This document shows, piece by piece, positions 1 through 10,596 of a DNA stretch of 64,000 nucleotides. The notes under the pieces are model-generated. The model was given only the letters and a program-made list of their open reading frames with translations, had not been told where the DNA came from and searched no databases. Every line of letters begins with the position of its first letter. Position 1 is the stretch's first letter. This DNA comes from an uncultured Clostridia bacterium (lineage in GTDB: Bacteria > Bacillota > Clostridia > Oscillospirales > CAG-272). The stretch covers positions 1-64,000 of the forward strand of contig CANRIL010000004.1 of NCBI GenBank assembly GCA_947630625.1, in the 5' to 3' direction. A program made the translations under genes and the position numbers.

Positions 1-32
1 TCGCCGTCCCTGCATGATGCTTTTAAAAAATC

Positions 33-983
33 TCAACTTTTTTCATTTTGGGGCTTGACTTTTGTTAGCAGGTCTTTCTTTGACCGATCTTTCACTGTCA
101 GCGCTCCGTGCGGTATTTTTTTTCTGAACGATGTCGGGGAGCATCCGGCGGCGCGGGAAAACTGACGCGAGAAATGCACGGCGCTGCCATAACCGCACAT
201 CTCCGCGATCTCGGACATACTCATGTCCGTGTTGAGAAGCGCGCCCTTCGCGCATTCGACGCGGCTGTTTATTATGTCCGCCCCGCACGACCTGCCGAAC
301 GTCCTCTTGTATATCTCCTGAAAATACTATTTATTCAAATGGAAATGGTCGGCGATGTCGGCGATTTTCCAGTCCTTATCGGGGGAGCTGTATATTTCGC
401 GCCTCACTTCAAGCAGCTCGTCATGATATCTGCCGTACTTTTTCTCAGCTGGGCAAAGGTCTGACACCATGTTCAGCATTGCCCCGATCAAAAGGGCGCA
501 CGTTTCAAGCCCTCTCCGGCTGCGCGAATAAAACGTGTCCGAGATCAGGCGGAATATTGACGAGATCTCTTTTTCATGTTCGCTTTTGATAAACACAGGC
601 GTATCAAACCGAATGGAAAGGTCGTCCATAAAATTGTTAGGTCCGTCAAACTCCATCCAGTCGTTTATATAAACGCCCCCGCACGCGCGGTACTTGTGAT
701 ATGAACGTTTGTTGTAGACGATGAACGTGTTCGGCGGGATGATCCGCTCGACGCCCTCCAAAGTCATATACGCGCGCGTCTTGATGAACAGCATGAGATA
801 GCAGCCGTCTCCCCAGCCGTCCGGTCTGTCGACTTCAAATCCTACGTCTTCGACAGCATCACAGCCCATACAGAATATTTCGAACATCGCTTCATCTCCC
901 CGCCCGAAAATGATGCCTTTTTGCCAAAAAGCATCTTTCACATTTTGATTATATTCCATACATTTAAAAAAGTAAATATTCAA
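33..983 (-). pseudogene. AraC-family transcriptional regulator interrupted by an in-frame TAG
   Basis: ORFs 327..983 and 33..224 share one frame. The product reads ...IADIADHFHLNK*YFQEIYKRTFG...MSEIAEMCGYGSAVHFSRQFSRAAGCSPTSFRKK, a typical AraC double HTH with a stop inside the first HTH. Confidence 0.8.
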
Positions 984-1116
984 TCGCGGTCATGATTTAA
1001 CATATCGTCGGATTTCGCATTCACAGCGCCGGAAGTTCCGCCGCCGCTCTCGACAAGCATGCTTTTTCGTGATATATTTATATTTGCAAGCGAAGAACTG
1101 CCAAAGGACATTTGCC

Positions 1117-3591
1117 ATGACTGTCGACACAAACTGGACGCTCATTTATGACGGAAAAGAATACAGCTGCGGGAAGCTGCCCGTGTCGTGCCTCGGCACG
1201 CTGCGCGGCGTCGCCGCCCCGCCTGACTATTCGGTCGGCGAAAACCAATATGAAGCTGAAAAAATCGCCCGCCGGGACTCGATCTTCCGCACCGTTTTCG
1301 ATGCGGATACAAATATGTCGGTGCTTGTCCTGCGCGGCGTCGATACGATCGCGGACGTATACCTGAACGGCGTCCTGCTCGGGCACTTCGACAACATGCA
1401 CAGGGTCTGGGCGTTCCGCATACCGGACGGCGCTCTATATTCGGTCGGAAACGCGCTTGAAGTCAGGGTCAAATCGCCCGTCGTCTTTGCAGAGGAGGCG
1501 CACGCGGCGCGGCCGCTGTTCGGCGTGTCCTCGACTTTGCCCGGATACCAGCACATCCGCAAGGCGCACTATATGTACGGCTGGGACTGGGGCGCCGTCA
1601 TCCCCGACATGGGAATATACGGCTCGCTTGAGCTTAGGCGGGACGAATATGAGCTGTTTGCCGACATAAAGGAGGATTTCAGCGATGACTATTCCTCCGT
1701 CAAAGTAAGCGTTGCGCCCGCGCTTTATTCGCTCATAACGGGAAAACGCGCCGAATCCCATATTAGCGCGGAGATTATATTCAACAGCGAGGCGGCGCGC
1801 GCCGCCATAGGCGAAAAAGCCGTATTTGAAGTTGACGCCCCGCGCCTCTGGTTCCCGAACGGTTATGGAGAGCAGCCGCTATATGATGTAAGCATCGCCA
1901 CTGACGACGGGCGCGAGAAAAATTTCGCGATAGGTTTGCGGGAGATAAAGCTCTGCCGGGACAGGCTCGACGACGGAGGGCGCGAATTCTGCATCTCCGT
2001 CAACGGCAAAAAGATATTTGCCCGCGGCGCAAACTATATCCCGGAAGATAACATAATCCCCGACATAACGAACGAAAAAATTTACCGTACGATCTCCGAC
2101 ATGAAGGCCGCCAGCTTCTGCATGACGCGCGTCTGGGGCGGCGGGTATTATCCCGGCGATTTCTTCTACGACTGCTGCGACAGAATGGGGATCCTTGTCT
2201 GGCAGGACTTCATGTTCGCGTGCGCCGTCTACGATTTTGACGATACAGAGCTTGAAGGCATCTACCGCGAGTCGTGCGACAACATTCTCCGGATAAAAAA
2301 TCATCCGTCGCTCGCGCTCTGGGGCGGGAACAACGAGCTTGAGGAGATGTGGGAAACGTGGGGTGTCCCCGACGACAAACAGGCGAGAGAGTGTTATTTC
2401 CGGATGTTCGGCGGGGACGGCAGGCGGGGGCTTATCGAGTCCGCGATCGAATATTGCGGGAGCGACACGCCTTACTGGCCGAGCTCGCCGAGCCGGGGCG
2501 GCGGCATATATGAAGGCAGCAAATGCTTTGATCACAGCTATTCCGTCGACGACGGGGACAGCCACTACTGGCAGGTTTGGCACGGATACAAACCGATCGA
2601 GGCATTCAGGCAGAACGTGCACAGATTCTGCTCCGAGTTCGGCTTTGAGAGCCTGCCCGATTACAAGACAGTGCGGTATTTTACGGGCGAGGACGAACCG
2701 AATCTCTGCTCAAATTCTATGACCGCGCACCAGAAATGCGAGCTCGGCAATGAAAAGCTGATGTTTTATATGGCGGAGGTCATGCTGATCCCGCGCACGA
2801 TAAGGGGAATGATATACGCCTCCGAGCTCGTTCAGGCGGAGTGCATCAGGACGGATGTCGAACATCTGCGCCGCCGCAGGGGGCGCAGCATGGGCGCGCT
2901 GTTCTGGCAGTATAACGACTGCGCGCCGATGATATCATGGTCGTGCACAGATTATTTCGGGAACAAGAAGGGGCTTTACAATTATTCGAGCCGGTTCTTC
3001 TCTCCCCTGCTCGTTAGCTGCGACACGTCCGACATAAAAAATGTGACCTTCAACGCTTCAAGCGAGCTTTTGTATCCGTTTGAAGGGACGTTGAAATACA
3101 GTCTTTGCGACATCGACGGGCGGACAATTCTTTCCGGCTCGCACAAGTTTACGGCTGATCCGCTGTCGGCAAAGGATATCGAAGTTTTAAATCTCTCCTC
3201 CTTCCTCCCGGACAAAAAATCGAAACGGACGCGGTATATTGAATTTTCCGTGCTCCGCGACGGCGGAGTTTACAGCCGCGGGGTAGAGCTGTTCCTGTAT
3301 CCGAGGGAGTTTGAGTTCCGCGATTTTGTTATAACCGAAAAAATCACGGAGACGGACGGCGAGTTTTCACTGACGCTCACCGCAGACGGTTTTATACATG
3401 CCGCATCGCTCACGCATGACGAATATATTATCGAAATGTCGGACAACTGGTTTGATATTCTGCCAAACACGCCCGTAACGGTCAAAATCTCAAAGCGCGC
3501 CCGTACAATTGACGGGAAAGCAGTACTTCTGACGCCGGACGATATCGGGAAGATCAGGATAACGCACTGCGGTAATTACACAAACGCGTGA
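1117..3591 (+). CDS. Beta-mannosidase-like glycoside hydrolase, GH2 family
   Basis: Motifs MYGWDWGAVIPDMGIYGSLELR, TRVWGGGYYP and LWGGNNELEEMWETWG. ATG at 1117 preceded by AAGGA; the ORF is open from 1069. Confidence 0.85.
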   Translation: MTVDTNWTLIYDGKEYSCGKLPVSCLGTLRGVAAPPDYSVGENQYEAEKIARRDSIFRTVFDADTNMSVLVLRGVDTIADVYLNGVLLGHFDNMHRVWAFRIPDGALYSVGNALEVRVKSPVVFAEEAHAARPLFGVSSTLPGYQHIRKAHYMYGWDWGAVIPDMGIYGSLELRRDEYELFADIKEDFSDDYSSVKVSVAPALYSLITGKRAESHISAEIIFNSEAARAAIGEKAVFEVDAPRLWFPNGYGEQPLYDVSIATDDGREKNFAIGLREIKLCRDRLDDGGREFCISVNGKKIFARGANYIPEDNIIPDITNEKIYRTISDMKAASFCMTRVWGGGYYPGDFFYDCCDRMGILVWQDFMFACAVYDFDDTELEGIYRESCDNILRIKNHPSLALWGGNNELEEMWETWGVPDDKQARECYFRMFGGDGRRGLIESAIEYCGSDTPYWPSSPSRGGGIYEGSKCFDHSYSVDDGDSHYWQVWHGYKPIEAFRQNVHRFCSEFGFESLPDYKTVRYFTGEDEPNLCSNSMTAHQKCELGNEKLMFYMAEVMLIPRTIRGMIYASELVQAECIRTDVEHLRRRRGRSMGALFWQYNDCAPMISWSCTDYFGNKKGLYNYSSRFFSPLLVSCDTSDIKNVTFNASSELLYPFEGTLKYSLCDIDGRTILSGSHKFTADPLSAKDIEVLNLSSFLPDKKSKRTRYIEFSVLRDGGVYSRGVELFLYPREFEFRDFVITEKITETDGEFSLTLTADGFIHAASLTHDEYIIEMSDNWFDILPNTPVTVKISKRARTIDGKAVLLTPDDIGKIRITHCGNYTNA

Positions 3592-3651
3592 CACGGCAGT
3601 AAATTTTCAAAACAGCTTCAAAACCGAAGCCTGCAATTACGGAGGTTTTTC

Positions 3652-5919
3652 ATGAAATTCAGAAACGGACGCTGGCTCACAAAGAAGGGAGCCCGGAGCT
3701 TTTCGCCCAAAATCGCATACGAAATAAATGTATCCGGCGGCAGTGTAAAAATATTCGCCCCGTCATTCGGAGTTAATCACAGGGGGGACACGCTCGGCGG
3801 CGTCTGTTTCACGATAGAAATAAGCGCACCGTTCGACGACGCGCTCAGGATCAAAATTCATCATCACAAGGGACGCGCCGACTCCGGCGCGCATTTCCCG
3901 CTGAGCATCGCCGGCGGCGCGCTTGAGACGGAAGATACGCCGGAGCTTCTGACTGTGCGCTCCGGCAGCCTCGAACTCAAAATAAATAAAAGTGACTGCT
4001 CGATGCGGTTTTACCGCCGCGGCAAGCTCCTTACATCGTCAACAGGCGACGATCTTTCATATATAGTCGAGGACTGGCAGGGCGACGCTTATCCCGGCGG
4101 GACGGCATATATGTGCCAGCGCCTCGCGCTTGACGTGGACGAGCTCATATACGGGCTCGGCGAGAGGTTCACCCCGATTGTACGAAACGGTCAGTCCGTC
4201 TCGGTCTGGAACGAGGACGGCGGCACAAGTACCGAGCAATCGTATAAAAATGTCCCGTTCTTCCTGTCGAATCGGGACTACGGCGTATTTGTGAACGACC
4301 CCGGGCGCGTCGAATTTGAGATCGCGACCGAAACTGTGAACAGGACGGCTTTCTCCGCGGAGGGCGAGTCTCTTGACTATTTCATCTTCTGCGGCGACAC
4401 GATGAAGGACGTTCTTTACCGCTATACGGAGCTCACCGGCAAGCCTTCCCTGCCGCCGCGCTGGAGCTTCGGGCTGTGGCTCTCAACATCGTTCACGACG
4501 AACTACGACGAAAAGACTGTCATGAGCTTCATTGACGGGATGCTGGAGCGCGGTATTCCCCTTTCGGTATTCCACTTCGACTGCTGCTGGATGAAGCCGT
4601 TTCATTGGACTGATTTTCTTTGGGACAGCGACGTATTCCCCGACCCCGAAGGGATGATACGGCGAATCCACGAGCGCGGCGTCAAAGTGTGCGTCTGGAT
4701 CAACCCATATATCGCGCAGCAGTCGGCGCTTTTTGACGAGGGGTGCGAGAAGGGGTATTTTCTGAATCGCGCGGACGGCTCGGTGTGGCAATGGGACATG
4801 TGGCAGTCGGGGATGGCGATCGTCGATTTTACAAATCCCGAAGCCGCGAGCTGGTACGGCAGAGGGCTCAAAACGCTCCTTGACATGGGGGTCGACTGCT
4901 TCAAAACAGATTTCGGCGAACGCATTCCGGACGATGCCGTATATCACAGCGGCGCCGATCCTCAGAAAATGCACAATCTATATAGTTATCTATATAACGA
5001 GTGCGTTTACGGCGTTCTCACAAAATACAGGGGCGCTGATGACGCCGTGCTTTTCGCGCGTTCGGCGACAGCAGGATGTCAGAAGTTTCCCGTACATTGG
5101 GGCGGCGATTGCTGGTCTGATTACAGCGGCATGGAACAGAGCATACGCGGCGGGCTTTCGCTCACATGCAGCGGATTTTCGTTCTGGAGCCACGATATCG
5201 GCGGATTTGAAAGCTCAGCGACGCCCGACCTTTATAAAAGGTGGTGCGCGTTCGGACTTTTGTCGACGCACAGCAGACTGCACGGAAGCACCGCGTATAA
5301 GGTCCCGTGGCTTTACGGCGAGGAAGCGGTCGAGGTCCTGCGCTTTTTCACGGAGCTTAAACATGAGCTCATGCCTTATCTCTGGTCGGAGGCGCGCCGC
5401 TCAGCGTCGTCGGGCGTTCCCATGATGCGCATGATGGCGCTTGAATTCCAAGATGACCCCAACTGCCGGTATCTTGACAAACAATATATGCTCGGAGATT
5501 CTCTGCTCGTCGCGCCCGTCTTCAACAGTGACGACATCGCGCATTATTACCTCCCCGCCGGGAAGTGGACAAACTTTTTCACCGGGGAGGTCATAGACGG
5601 TGGCGTATGGCGGACGGAGCACGCCTTATATCTTTCAATTCCGCTGTTCGTGCGCGAAAACAGCATTATCCCGCTCGGAATATCGCATCCGGATCCGGTC
5701 TACGGCTTCAGGGGCAACGTGGAACTGCGCGTATTCGGCCTGACCGGACACGCGCAAACGGAGGTATACGACGATTCGGACGTTATCATCAAGGCATCGT
5801 TTGACAAAGCGGAAAACCGTTTCACGGTCACGGGCGGCGCCGGATGCAGGATAAGATACGGTGCCGCCGTAACGAACCTGACGGAAGACCGCGAATCAGG
5901 TGAACTGAACGCATATTGA
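3652..5919 (+). CDS. GH31 alpha-xylosidase/alpha-glucosidase (YicI-like)
   Basis: GH31 motifs KTDFGERIP, RSATAGCQKFPVHWGGDCWSDYSGM and GFSFWSHDIGGF. RBS ggagg upstream. Confidence 0.9.
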   Translation: MKFRNGRWLTKKGARSFSPKIAYEINVSGGSVKIFAPSFGVNHRGDTLGGVCFTIEISAPFDDALRIKIHHHKGRADSGAHFPLSIAGGALETEDTPELLTVRSGSLELKINKSDCSMRFYRRGKLLTSSTGDDLSYIVEDWQGDAYPGGTAYMCQRLALDVDELIYGLGERFTPIVRNGQSVSVWNEDGGTSTEQSYKNVPFFLSNRDYGVFVNDPGRVEFEIATETVNRTAFSAEGESLDYFIFCGDTMKDVLYRYTELTGKPSLPPRWSFGLWLSTSFTTNYDEKTVMSFIDGMLERGIPLSVFHFDCCWMKPFHWTDFLWDSDVFPDPEGMIRRIHERGVKVCVWINPYIAQQSALFDEGCEKGYFLNRADGSVWQWDMWQSGMAIVDFTNPEAASWYGRGLKTLLDMGVDCFKTDFGERIPDDAVYHSGADPQKMHNLYSYLYNECVYGVLTKYRGADDAVLFARSATAGCQKFPVHWGGDCWSDYSGMEQSIRGGLSLTCSGFSFWSHDIGGFESSATPDLYKRWCAFGLLSTHSRLHGSTAYKVPWLYGEEAVEVLRFFTELKHELMPYLWSEARRSASSGVPMMRMMALEFQDDPNCRYLDKQYMLGDSLLVAPVFNSDDIAHYYLPAGKWTNFFTGEVIDGGVWRTEHALYLSIPLFVRENSIIPLGISHPDPVYGFRGNVELRVFGLTGHAQTEVYDDSDVIIKASFDKAENRFTVTGGAGCRIRYGAAVTNLTEDRESGELNAY

Positions 5920-5954
5920 GCGGCAGAGGTTCCATAAACTTTATACAAGGCTTA

Positions 5955-6000
5955 AAGCAGAGGATCGCCGCACTTTTGCCGGTGCAGCGATCCTCTTTTT
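5955..6000 (+). terminator. Rho-independent terminator after GH31
   Basis: Stem agaggatcgc...gcgatcctct followed by ttttt. Confidence 0.7.
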
Positions 6001-6007
6001 GTTAAAT

Positions 6008-7018
6008 TCATTTTTTATAAAAATAAGGTCCGCAGAATTCTTCATGCGTTTTGGAATATGTCCACGAGAAATCGTCAGCCGTAACGGTCACGTCCGCGAA
6101 TGATTCCAATACCTCCGGCGTGAGTTCAGCGCCGCTTTCTAAATGGCAGGCAAACTGATCGATGTTGTCAAACAGCACGCAGCCTCCCCGTTCGGTCTGA
6201 GAATATGCTTTCTTTGCCTCTTCTTTTTCCTTGCAGGGCAAAAACTCATATGAAAACATATGCCAAAGAAACGTGGAAAACCGACGTGAATGCAAACACA
6301 GCTTCTTTATTTTCCGGCGGGATTCTGCCGACGGCGTATAGGAGATGACCCACGCCTTTTTATAGTCTCTGCTCTCTTTTTGGCTGAACATGCAAAAAGG
6401 TGTATGCAGCTCTTCAACAGCCCGGCAAAATTCCTGTCTTGCGGCTTCCAAATCAATTTTTTCCTGCTCGCGCCTGTCTTTTCTTTCTTTTAAGATACGG
6501 CGTATCTCCCAAAAGCGCGGCGGCTCGTACATCCGCTCTTCCGGCTCCTCGTCGAGGAGCCATTTCATATCTTCGCACCAAAAACGGATGCAGATAAATC
6601 CCTTCGGCATATCCTCCGGGATATCGTTTATCTCGTACTCTGGACACTGAAAATCAAACTGAAAAATTCCGATATTTATCCTCGGGTCGGGACGGTCATC
6701 TTCAAAGCCGTTCTCCGCTAACTGCTCGACGGTAATTAGATCTTCCGGCGGATATTCAAGGTACTCGCCGGATACAAGGTAGTATCCTCCGCACGGGAAC
6801 TCACCCTTTTTGCCAACGCCGATATGCTCTATTTCGCAGCAGATGGGGTCGATGGCGAACGCATCAAAAAATTCTCTTTCCTCGCCGCTCAAGGACTCGC
6901 AATATTTTGCGAAATTCCGATTTGCCTGCGTCTTCGGTGTCGTATAATTCCGATAGTATTCCCTTGTCTTTTCAACGTCTACGGAAATTTTAAATTCGCC
7001 GTACTGTACAGTCTTCAT
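6008..7018 (-). CDS. Hypothetical protein
   Basis: 336-aa intact ORF; no family recognised. Confidence 0.6.
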   Translation of the reverse strand: MKTVQYGEFKISVDVEKTREYYRNYTTPKTQANRNFAKYCESLSGEEREFFDAFAIDPICCEIEHIGVGKKGEFPCGGYYLVSGEYLEYPPEDLITVEQLAENGFEDDRPDPRINIGIFQFDFQCPEYEINDIPEDMPKGFICIRFWCEDMKWLLDEEPEERMYEPPRFWEIRRILKERKDRREQEKIDLEAARQEFCRAVEELHTPFCMFSQKESRDYKKAWVISYTPSAESRRKIKKLCLHSRRFSTFLWHMFSYEFLPCKEKEEAKKAYSQTERGGCVLFDNIDQFACHLESGAELTPEVLESFADVTVTADDFSWTYSKTHEEFCGPYFYKK

Positions 7019-7124
7019 GTTTTTGCCTGTATTAGTTAATTATTATAACATATTCTGCTTCAATTATATCAAAGAAGGTCATCTAAATCAATGCCGCTTG
7101 ATCGGTATTAATATTATTTAATAA

Positions 7125-7748
7125 TTAAAAAGCATGATTCGGTTTTGAAAGCCTCACGTTTTGCGAATCTAAAAATTCATACTTGATCGTAAGGCATTCG
7201 CAAAAATTAAAATAATATCCCGCCTGATTTTTATAACTGTATATTTCAAGCGCCGCAAAGCCAAAATGGTCATCGTCCTCAATAAAGACATCCGCCGGTA
7301 CCGTTAAAGCTTCGTGGTGCTTGAATGTCACCTTCCCAAGCCTGCTTACATCTACGCTGTACTCACCCGAATTGAAATCTTCCGTGCTTATAAATCCGGC
7401 GAAAAACAGCCCTTCCACATCCATGTAATCATCATAGAGGGTGTCGAATTCTATTGCCCTGTACGCTTCCTGATTGCAGAAATAAAGTGCTACGCCGACA
7501 GATACACGGTCGTCGTCATCGCTGTATTCGCTCGCCTCCCCTCCGTAATAGAAATCGAGCGTTACATCATTTATGTTGAAATCGGGGCGGTCACTTTTTA
7601 CTGCCTCCATGATCTGTGGCAAATGCGTAAAACGGCTGAATCCGATTTCAAGCGCGCCGCCGTCCCCGCAAGACGATAAACAGCATATCGACAATATCAA
7701 AGAAATTATACCTAAAGCGATTTTGAGCCTTGTGCGTGTATGTTTCAT
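7125..7748 (-). CDS. Hypothetical lipoprotein
   Basis: N-terminal signal and lipobox-like LSICCLSSCGDG. Confidence 0.65.
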   Translation of the reverse strand: MKHTRTRLKIALGIISLILSICCLSSCGDGGALEIGFSRFTHLPQIMEAVKSDRPDFNINDVTLDFYYGGEASEYSDDDDRVSVGVALYFCNQEAYRAIEFDTLYDDYMDVEGLFFAGFISTEDFNSGEYSVDVSRLGKVTFKHHEALTVPADVFIEDDDHFGFAALEIYSYKNQAGYYFNFCECLTIKYEFLDSQNVRLSKPNHAF

Positions 7749-7779
7749 TGCTGCCTCCGAAAAAATGTTGTTTACTGCT

Positions 7780-8079
7780 TTAGATTATACAATAACAGTC
7801 CCCAAAACGCAAGCCCGGCAGCCATATAAAAGCAAAAAAGCCGCCCATGCTTTTCAGAAAGCAGGTTGTTTTGGTGATTTTATCGAGGCTGCTTCCGACC
7901 GCGTCCGGAACGGCGGCTAAATTACGGATCGCCCGCTCGGTTTGCCGGGTAATGCCGCCGTCTGCCAAAACGCCGATTTCCGGCACAAGCGGAATTTGTC
8001 CGGAGGTGTAAATAAAATCACCGGATAAAATCCCCCGGGAATACGGGCTGATTGCTGCGGGAGCCCTTTTTTGTTTCAA
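7780..8079 (-). pseudogene. C-terminally truncated RidA/YjgF-family gene
   Basis: APAAISPYSRGILSGDFIYTSGQIPL...GSSLDKITKTTCFLKSM matches RidA, then degenerates. Conserved C-terminal RidA residues are absent. Confidence 0.7.
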
Positions 8080-8118
8080 TGATATAAATGAAAATCTTCC
8101 TTTTTGCCCGGCGAATCG

Positions 8119-8892
8119 TTAAATTTTTCTCTGTGCCAAATCTTTTATTACCTCTCCCGCAATGATCAAACCGACGACTGAGGGAACAAAAGCGTTGCTG
8201 CCGGGAACCTGACGGCGCTGCTTACATTTCCTTGCGGTTCCGGGCGGACAAATACAGTGCGCACGGCAGCTGATCGCCATATCGTCGATCGGTGTCAGAG
8301 GCGGTTCTTTGGAATAAACGACTTTTAGTTTCTTGATTCCGCGACGCCGCAGTTCGTATCGCATGACTTTAGCAAGAGGGCAAACGGAAGTGCTGTAAAT
8401 ATCCGCCACCTCAAATGCTGTCGGGTCGAGTTTGTTTCCCGCACCCATGGAACTTATGATCGGTGTTCCCGTGCTGTCCGCATTGACCGCGAGCGCAATT
8501 TTTCCTGTTACTGTATCTATGGCATCTACAATGTAGTCGTATTCGGAAAAATCGAATTTAGTCGCCGTTTCGGGCGTGTAAAAGGTTTTATGGATCGTAA
8601 CCTTGACATCGGGATTGATTTCGCGAATCCTTTCGGCCGCCACATCCGCTTTGTATTGTCCAACGGTTTTTCTGGTAGCGTGGAGCTGCCGATTCAGGTT
8701 TGTCAAGCATACCTTATCGTCATCGATCAGGTCGATGGCACCGATCCCGGAACGGACAAGAGCCTCCACGGTATATCCACCGACACCGCCGATTCCAAAT
8801 ACGGCAACACGGGAGGCGGCCAGCCGCTCCATCGCCTCTTTTCCAAATAATAGTTCGGTTCTTGAAAATTGGTTCAACATAATATCTTTCAA
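8119..8892 (-). CDS. tcdA: tRNA threonylcarbamoyladenosine dehydratase (ThiF/E1-like, TcdA)
   Basis: GIGGVGGYTVEALVRSGIG, LNRQ and the CPPGTARKCKQRRQVPGSNAFVPSVVGL C-terminus. Confidence 0.85.
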   Translation of the reverse strand: MKDIMLNQFSRTELLFGKEAMERLAASRVAVFGIGGVGGYTVEALVRSGIGAIDLIDDDKVCLTNLNRQLHATRKTVGQYKADVAAERIREINPDVKVTIHKTFYTPETATKFDFSEYDYIVDAIDTVTGKIALAVNADSTGTPIISSMGAGNKLDPTAFEVADIYSTSVCPLAKVMRYELRRRGIKKLKVVYSKEPPLTPIDDMAISCRAHCICPPGTARKCKQRRQVPGSNAFVPSVVGLIIAGEVIKDLAQRKI

Positions 8893-8912
8893 TCCCTGAA
8901 TTTCCGGTTGCT

Positions 8913-9122
8913 TTAACCGTGCAGATACTTTGCACGGTACTCAGCGTTGATCTCGGAGATTTCCTTTTTTCCGTCGATGTATTCCTGATACATTTTATAG
9001 GGATCCCCGCCGCCGAGACAGCAGGAGGAACAGTTTTCACAGCCGCCTCCGCCGCAGTCAAGAGCGCGGCGGATAATTTCCTCCCGCTCTTTTCGTGTCG
9101 TATCTTTGATCAAAATCTTCAT
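8913..9122 (-). CDS. Small cysteine-rich protein
   Basis: 69 aa with CGGGGCENCSSCCLGGGDPYKMYQEYIDGKKEISEINAEYRAKYLHG. Tightly linked to tcdA on the same strand. Confidence 0.6.
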   Translation of the reverse strand: MKILIKDTTRKEREEIIRRALDCGGGGCENCSSCCLGGGDPYKMYQEYIDGKKEISEINAEYRAKYLHG

Positions 9123-9261
9123 ATACCTGTTCCTTTTTTGTTTCTTTCAGTTAAAATGACGGACGTATCACTCGTCCTCTTTCCTTTACTGTTTATTAAG
9201 GAAATACCGATGCACGCGCACGTATCTGCAAAGCACAGTGCCTGTCTGCTCCGGGTCGAAA

Positions 9262-10596
9262 TCATCCGGTTTCTGTCTCCGCTGCGTCAGCTATCACATA
9301 GATCGTGCTGCGTATCATGCCCATCCAGCAGGTATAGGGGATCGAACCCGCTGCGTCCGGGGTAAAACGGATCAGATTGTCGCCGGGTTCCAGAGGGACG
9401 CTGAGGTTGAACTTGGGAATGTAGATTTCGTGGTTGCAGCTGTTGATGCGGTCTTCCTCGGCGTGGATCGTCCACTCAACAGGGATGCCAGCCCGCACAG
9501 TAATGACGGGATAGCCTCCGTAGTCCAGCTCTGAGCGGATGTACTGCACACCGTCCTGCACAATTGCTATACCATCTTCATCCGTTGGTCTTGCAGCCGG
9601 CGTTCCTGCACCCACCAGCGCCAACCCGCTCGCCAGCGCACTCACACCCATCGCGAGCACCAGCGCGGCGGAGGCGCAGCGCATTGGTCTGGCAAAGCGC
9701 TTGTTCAGCTTGCCGCTCGCCAGCCCCACGCCCAGCATCAGCGGGATCGTGCCCAGGCAGAAGCAGCACATGGACAGCGCGCCACGCCACCAGCTGCCCG
9801 CAGAAAGCGCGCAGACCTGCATAGCCTGCAACGGGCCGCAAGGCATCAAGCCATTCGCCAGCCCGATGACAAAGGAGGACTTCCCGGCAGAGCGTGCGAA
9901 CAGCCGTGCGCTCAAACCTTCAGGCAGACGGAACGTGAGCTTGCGCAGCCAGGCGAGGCTGCACAGCAGGTTCAACGCCATCAGCAACATGAACACCGCT
10001 GCGAAGATTTGAATTGCTGCCTTCGCCGTATTGGTGATGCTCAGCGCCGTACCCACCGCACCCACGATGCCGCCAATCAACGTGTAGGAGCACAGGCGGC
10101 CGAGATTATATAGAAAATTTGCCCGAGTCAACTTTACACCGCGCTGAGCCGAGACAGCGCTCTGAGACAGGTTGATACCGCCGCACATTGCCACGCAATG
10201 CAGCGATGTGGCCAGCCCCACGACAAACAACGCGCCCATGCCCATGCCCGCGCGAGCCGTCGGGAACGCTCGCATCCAGTCGGAAATGACCGTCCGCGTG
10301 AGCAGCAGGTAGAAAATTCCCGCCGCCGCGAGCGCAAAAAACAGCCGGAGGATGTCGCGCACCCACCCCGCGCACTTTGTACCGCGAACCAGGCCGTAGC
10401 CCGCCTCCCGCAGACGCGCGTCGATTTCCGCTTCATGCAGCTGCTTTTCGTCCCACAGCGCCGTCAGCGTTCCCTTTTGGAAACTCACAATGACCTCGGA
10501 AAGCCCTGCCATCCCCACAAGCGCACTTCGCACCGCAGTCTCGCAGTGCGGGCAGTGCATCCCCTCTACGCGCCAGGTCTTGCGGATCGCGCTCAT
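9262..10596 (-). CDS. Heavy-metal-associated domain / SafE-like (sulfite exporter TauE/SafE) membrane protein with C-terminal cupredoxin-like domain
   Basis: N-terminal GMHCPHCETAV (HMA CxxC), multi-TM SafE-type core and C-terminal INSCNHEIYIPKFNLSVPLEPGDNLIRFTPDAAGSIPYTCWMG. Confidence 0.8.
   Translation of the reverse strand: MSAIRKTWRVEGMHCPHCETAVRSALVGMAGLSEVIVSFQKGTLTALWDEKQLHEAEIDARLREAGYGLVRGTKCAGWVRDILRLFFALAAAGIFYLLLTRTVISDWMRAFPTARAGMGMGALFVVGLATSLHCVAMCGGINLSQSAVSAQRGVKLTRANFLYNLGRLCSYTLIGGIVGAVGTALSITNTAKAAIQIFAAVFMLLMALNLLCSLAWLRKLTFRLPEGLSARLFARSAGKSSFVIGLANGLMPCGPLQAMQVCALSAGSWWRGALSMCCFCLGTIPLMLGVGLASGKLNKRFARPMRCASAALVLAMGVSALASGLALVGAGTPAARPTDEDGIAIVQDGVQYIRSELDYGGYPVITVRAGIPVEWTIHAEEDRINSCNHEIYIPKFNLSVPLEPGDNLIRFTPDAAGSIPYTCWMGMIRSTIYVIADAAETETG

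Noticed and set aside
1879-2622. Long antisense ORF (247 aa) inside the GH2 gene
   Set aside because: Shadow ORF of a GC-rich coding frame; low-complexity Ala/Arg/Val composition and no family signature.
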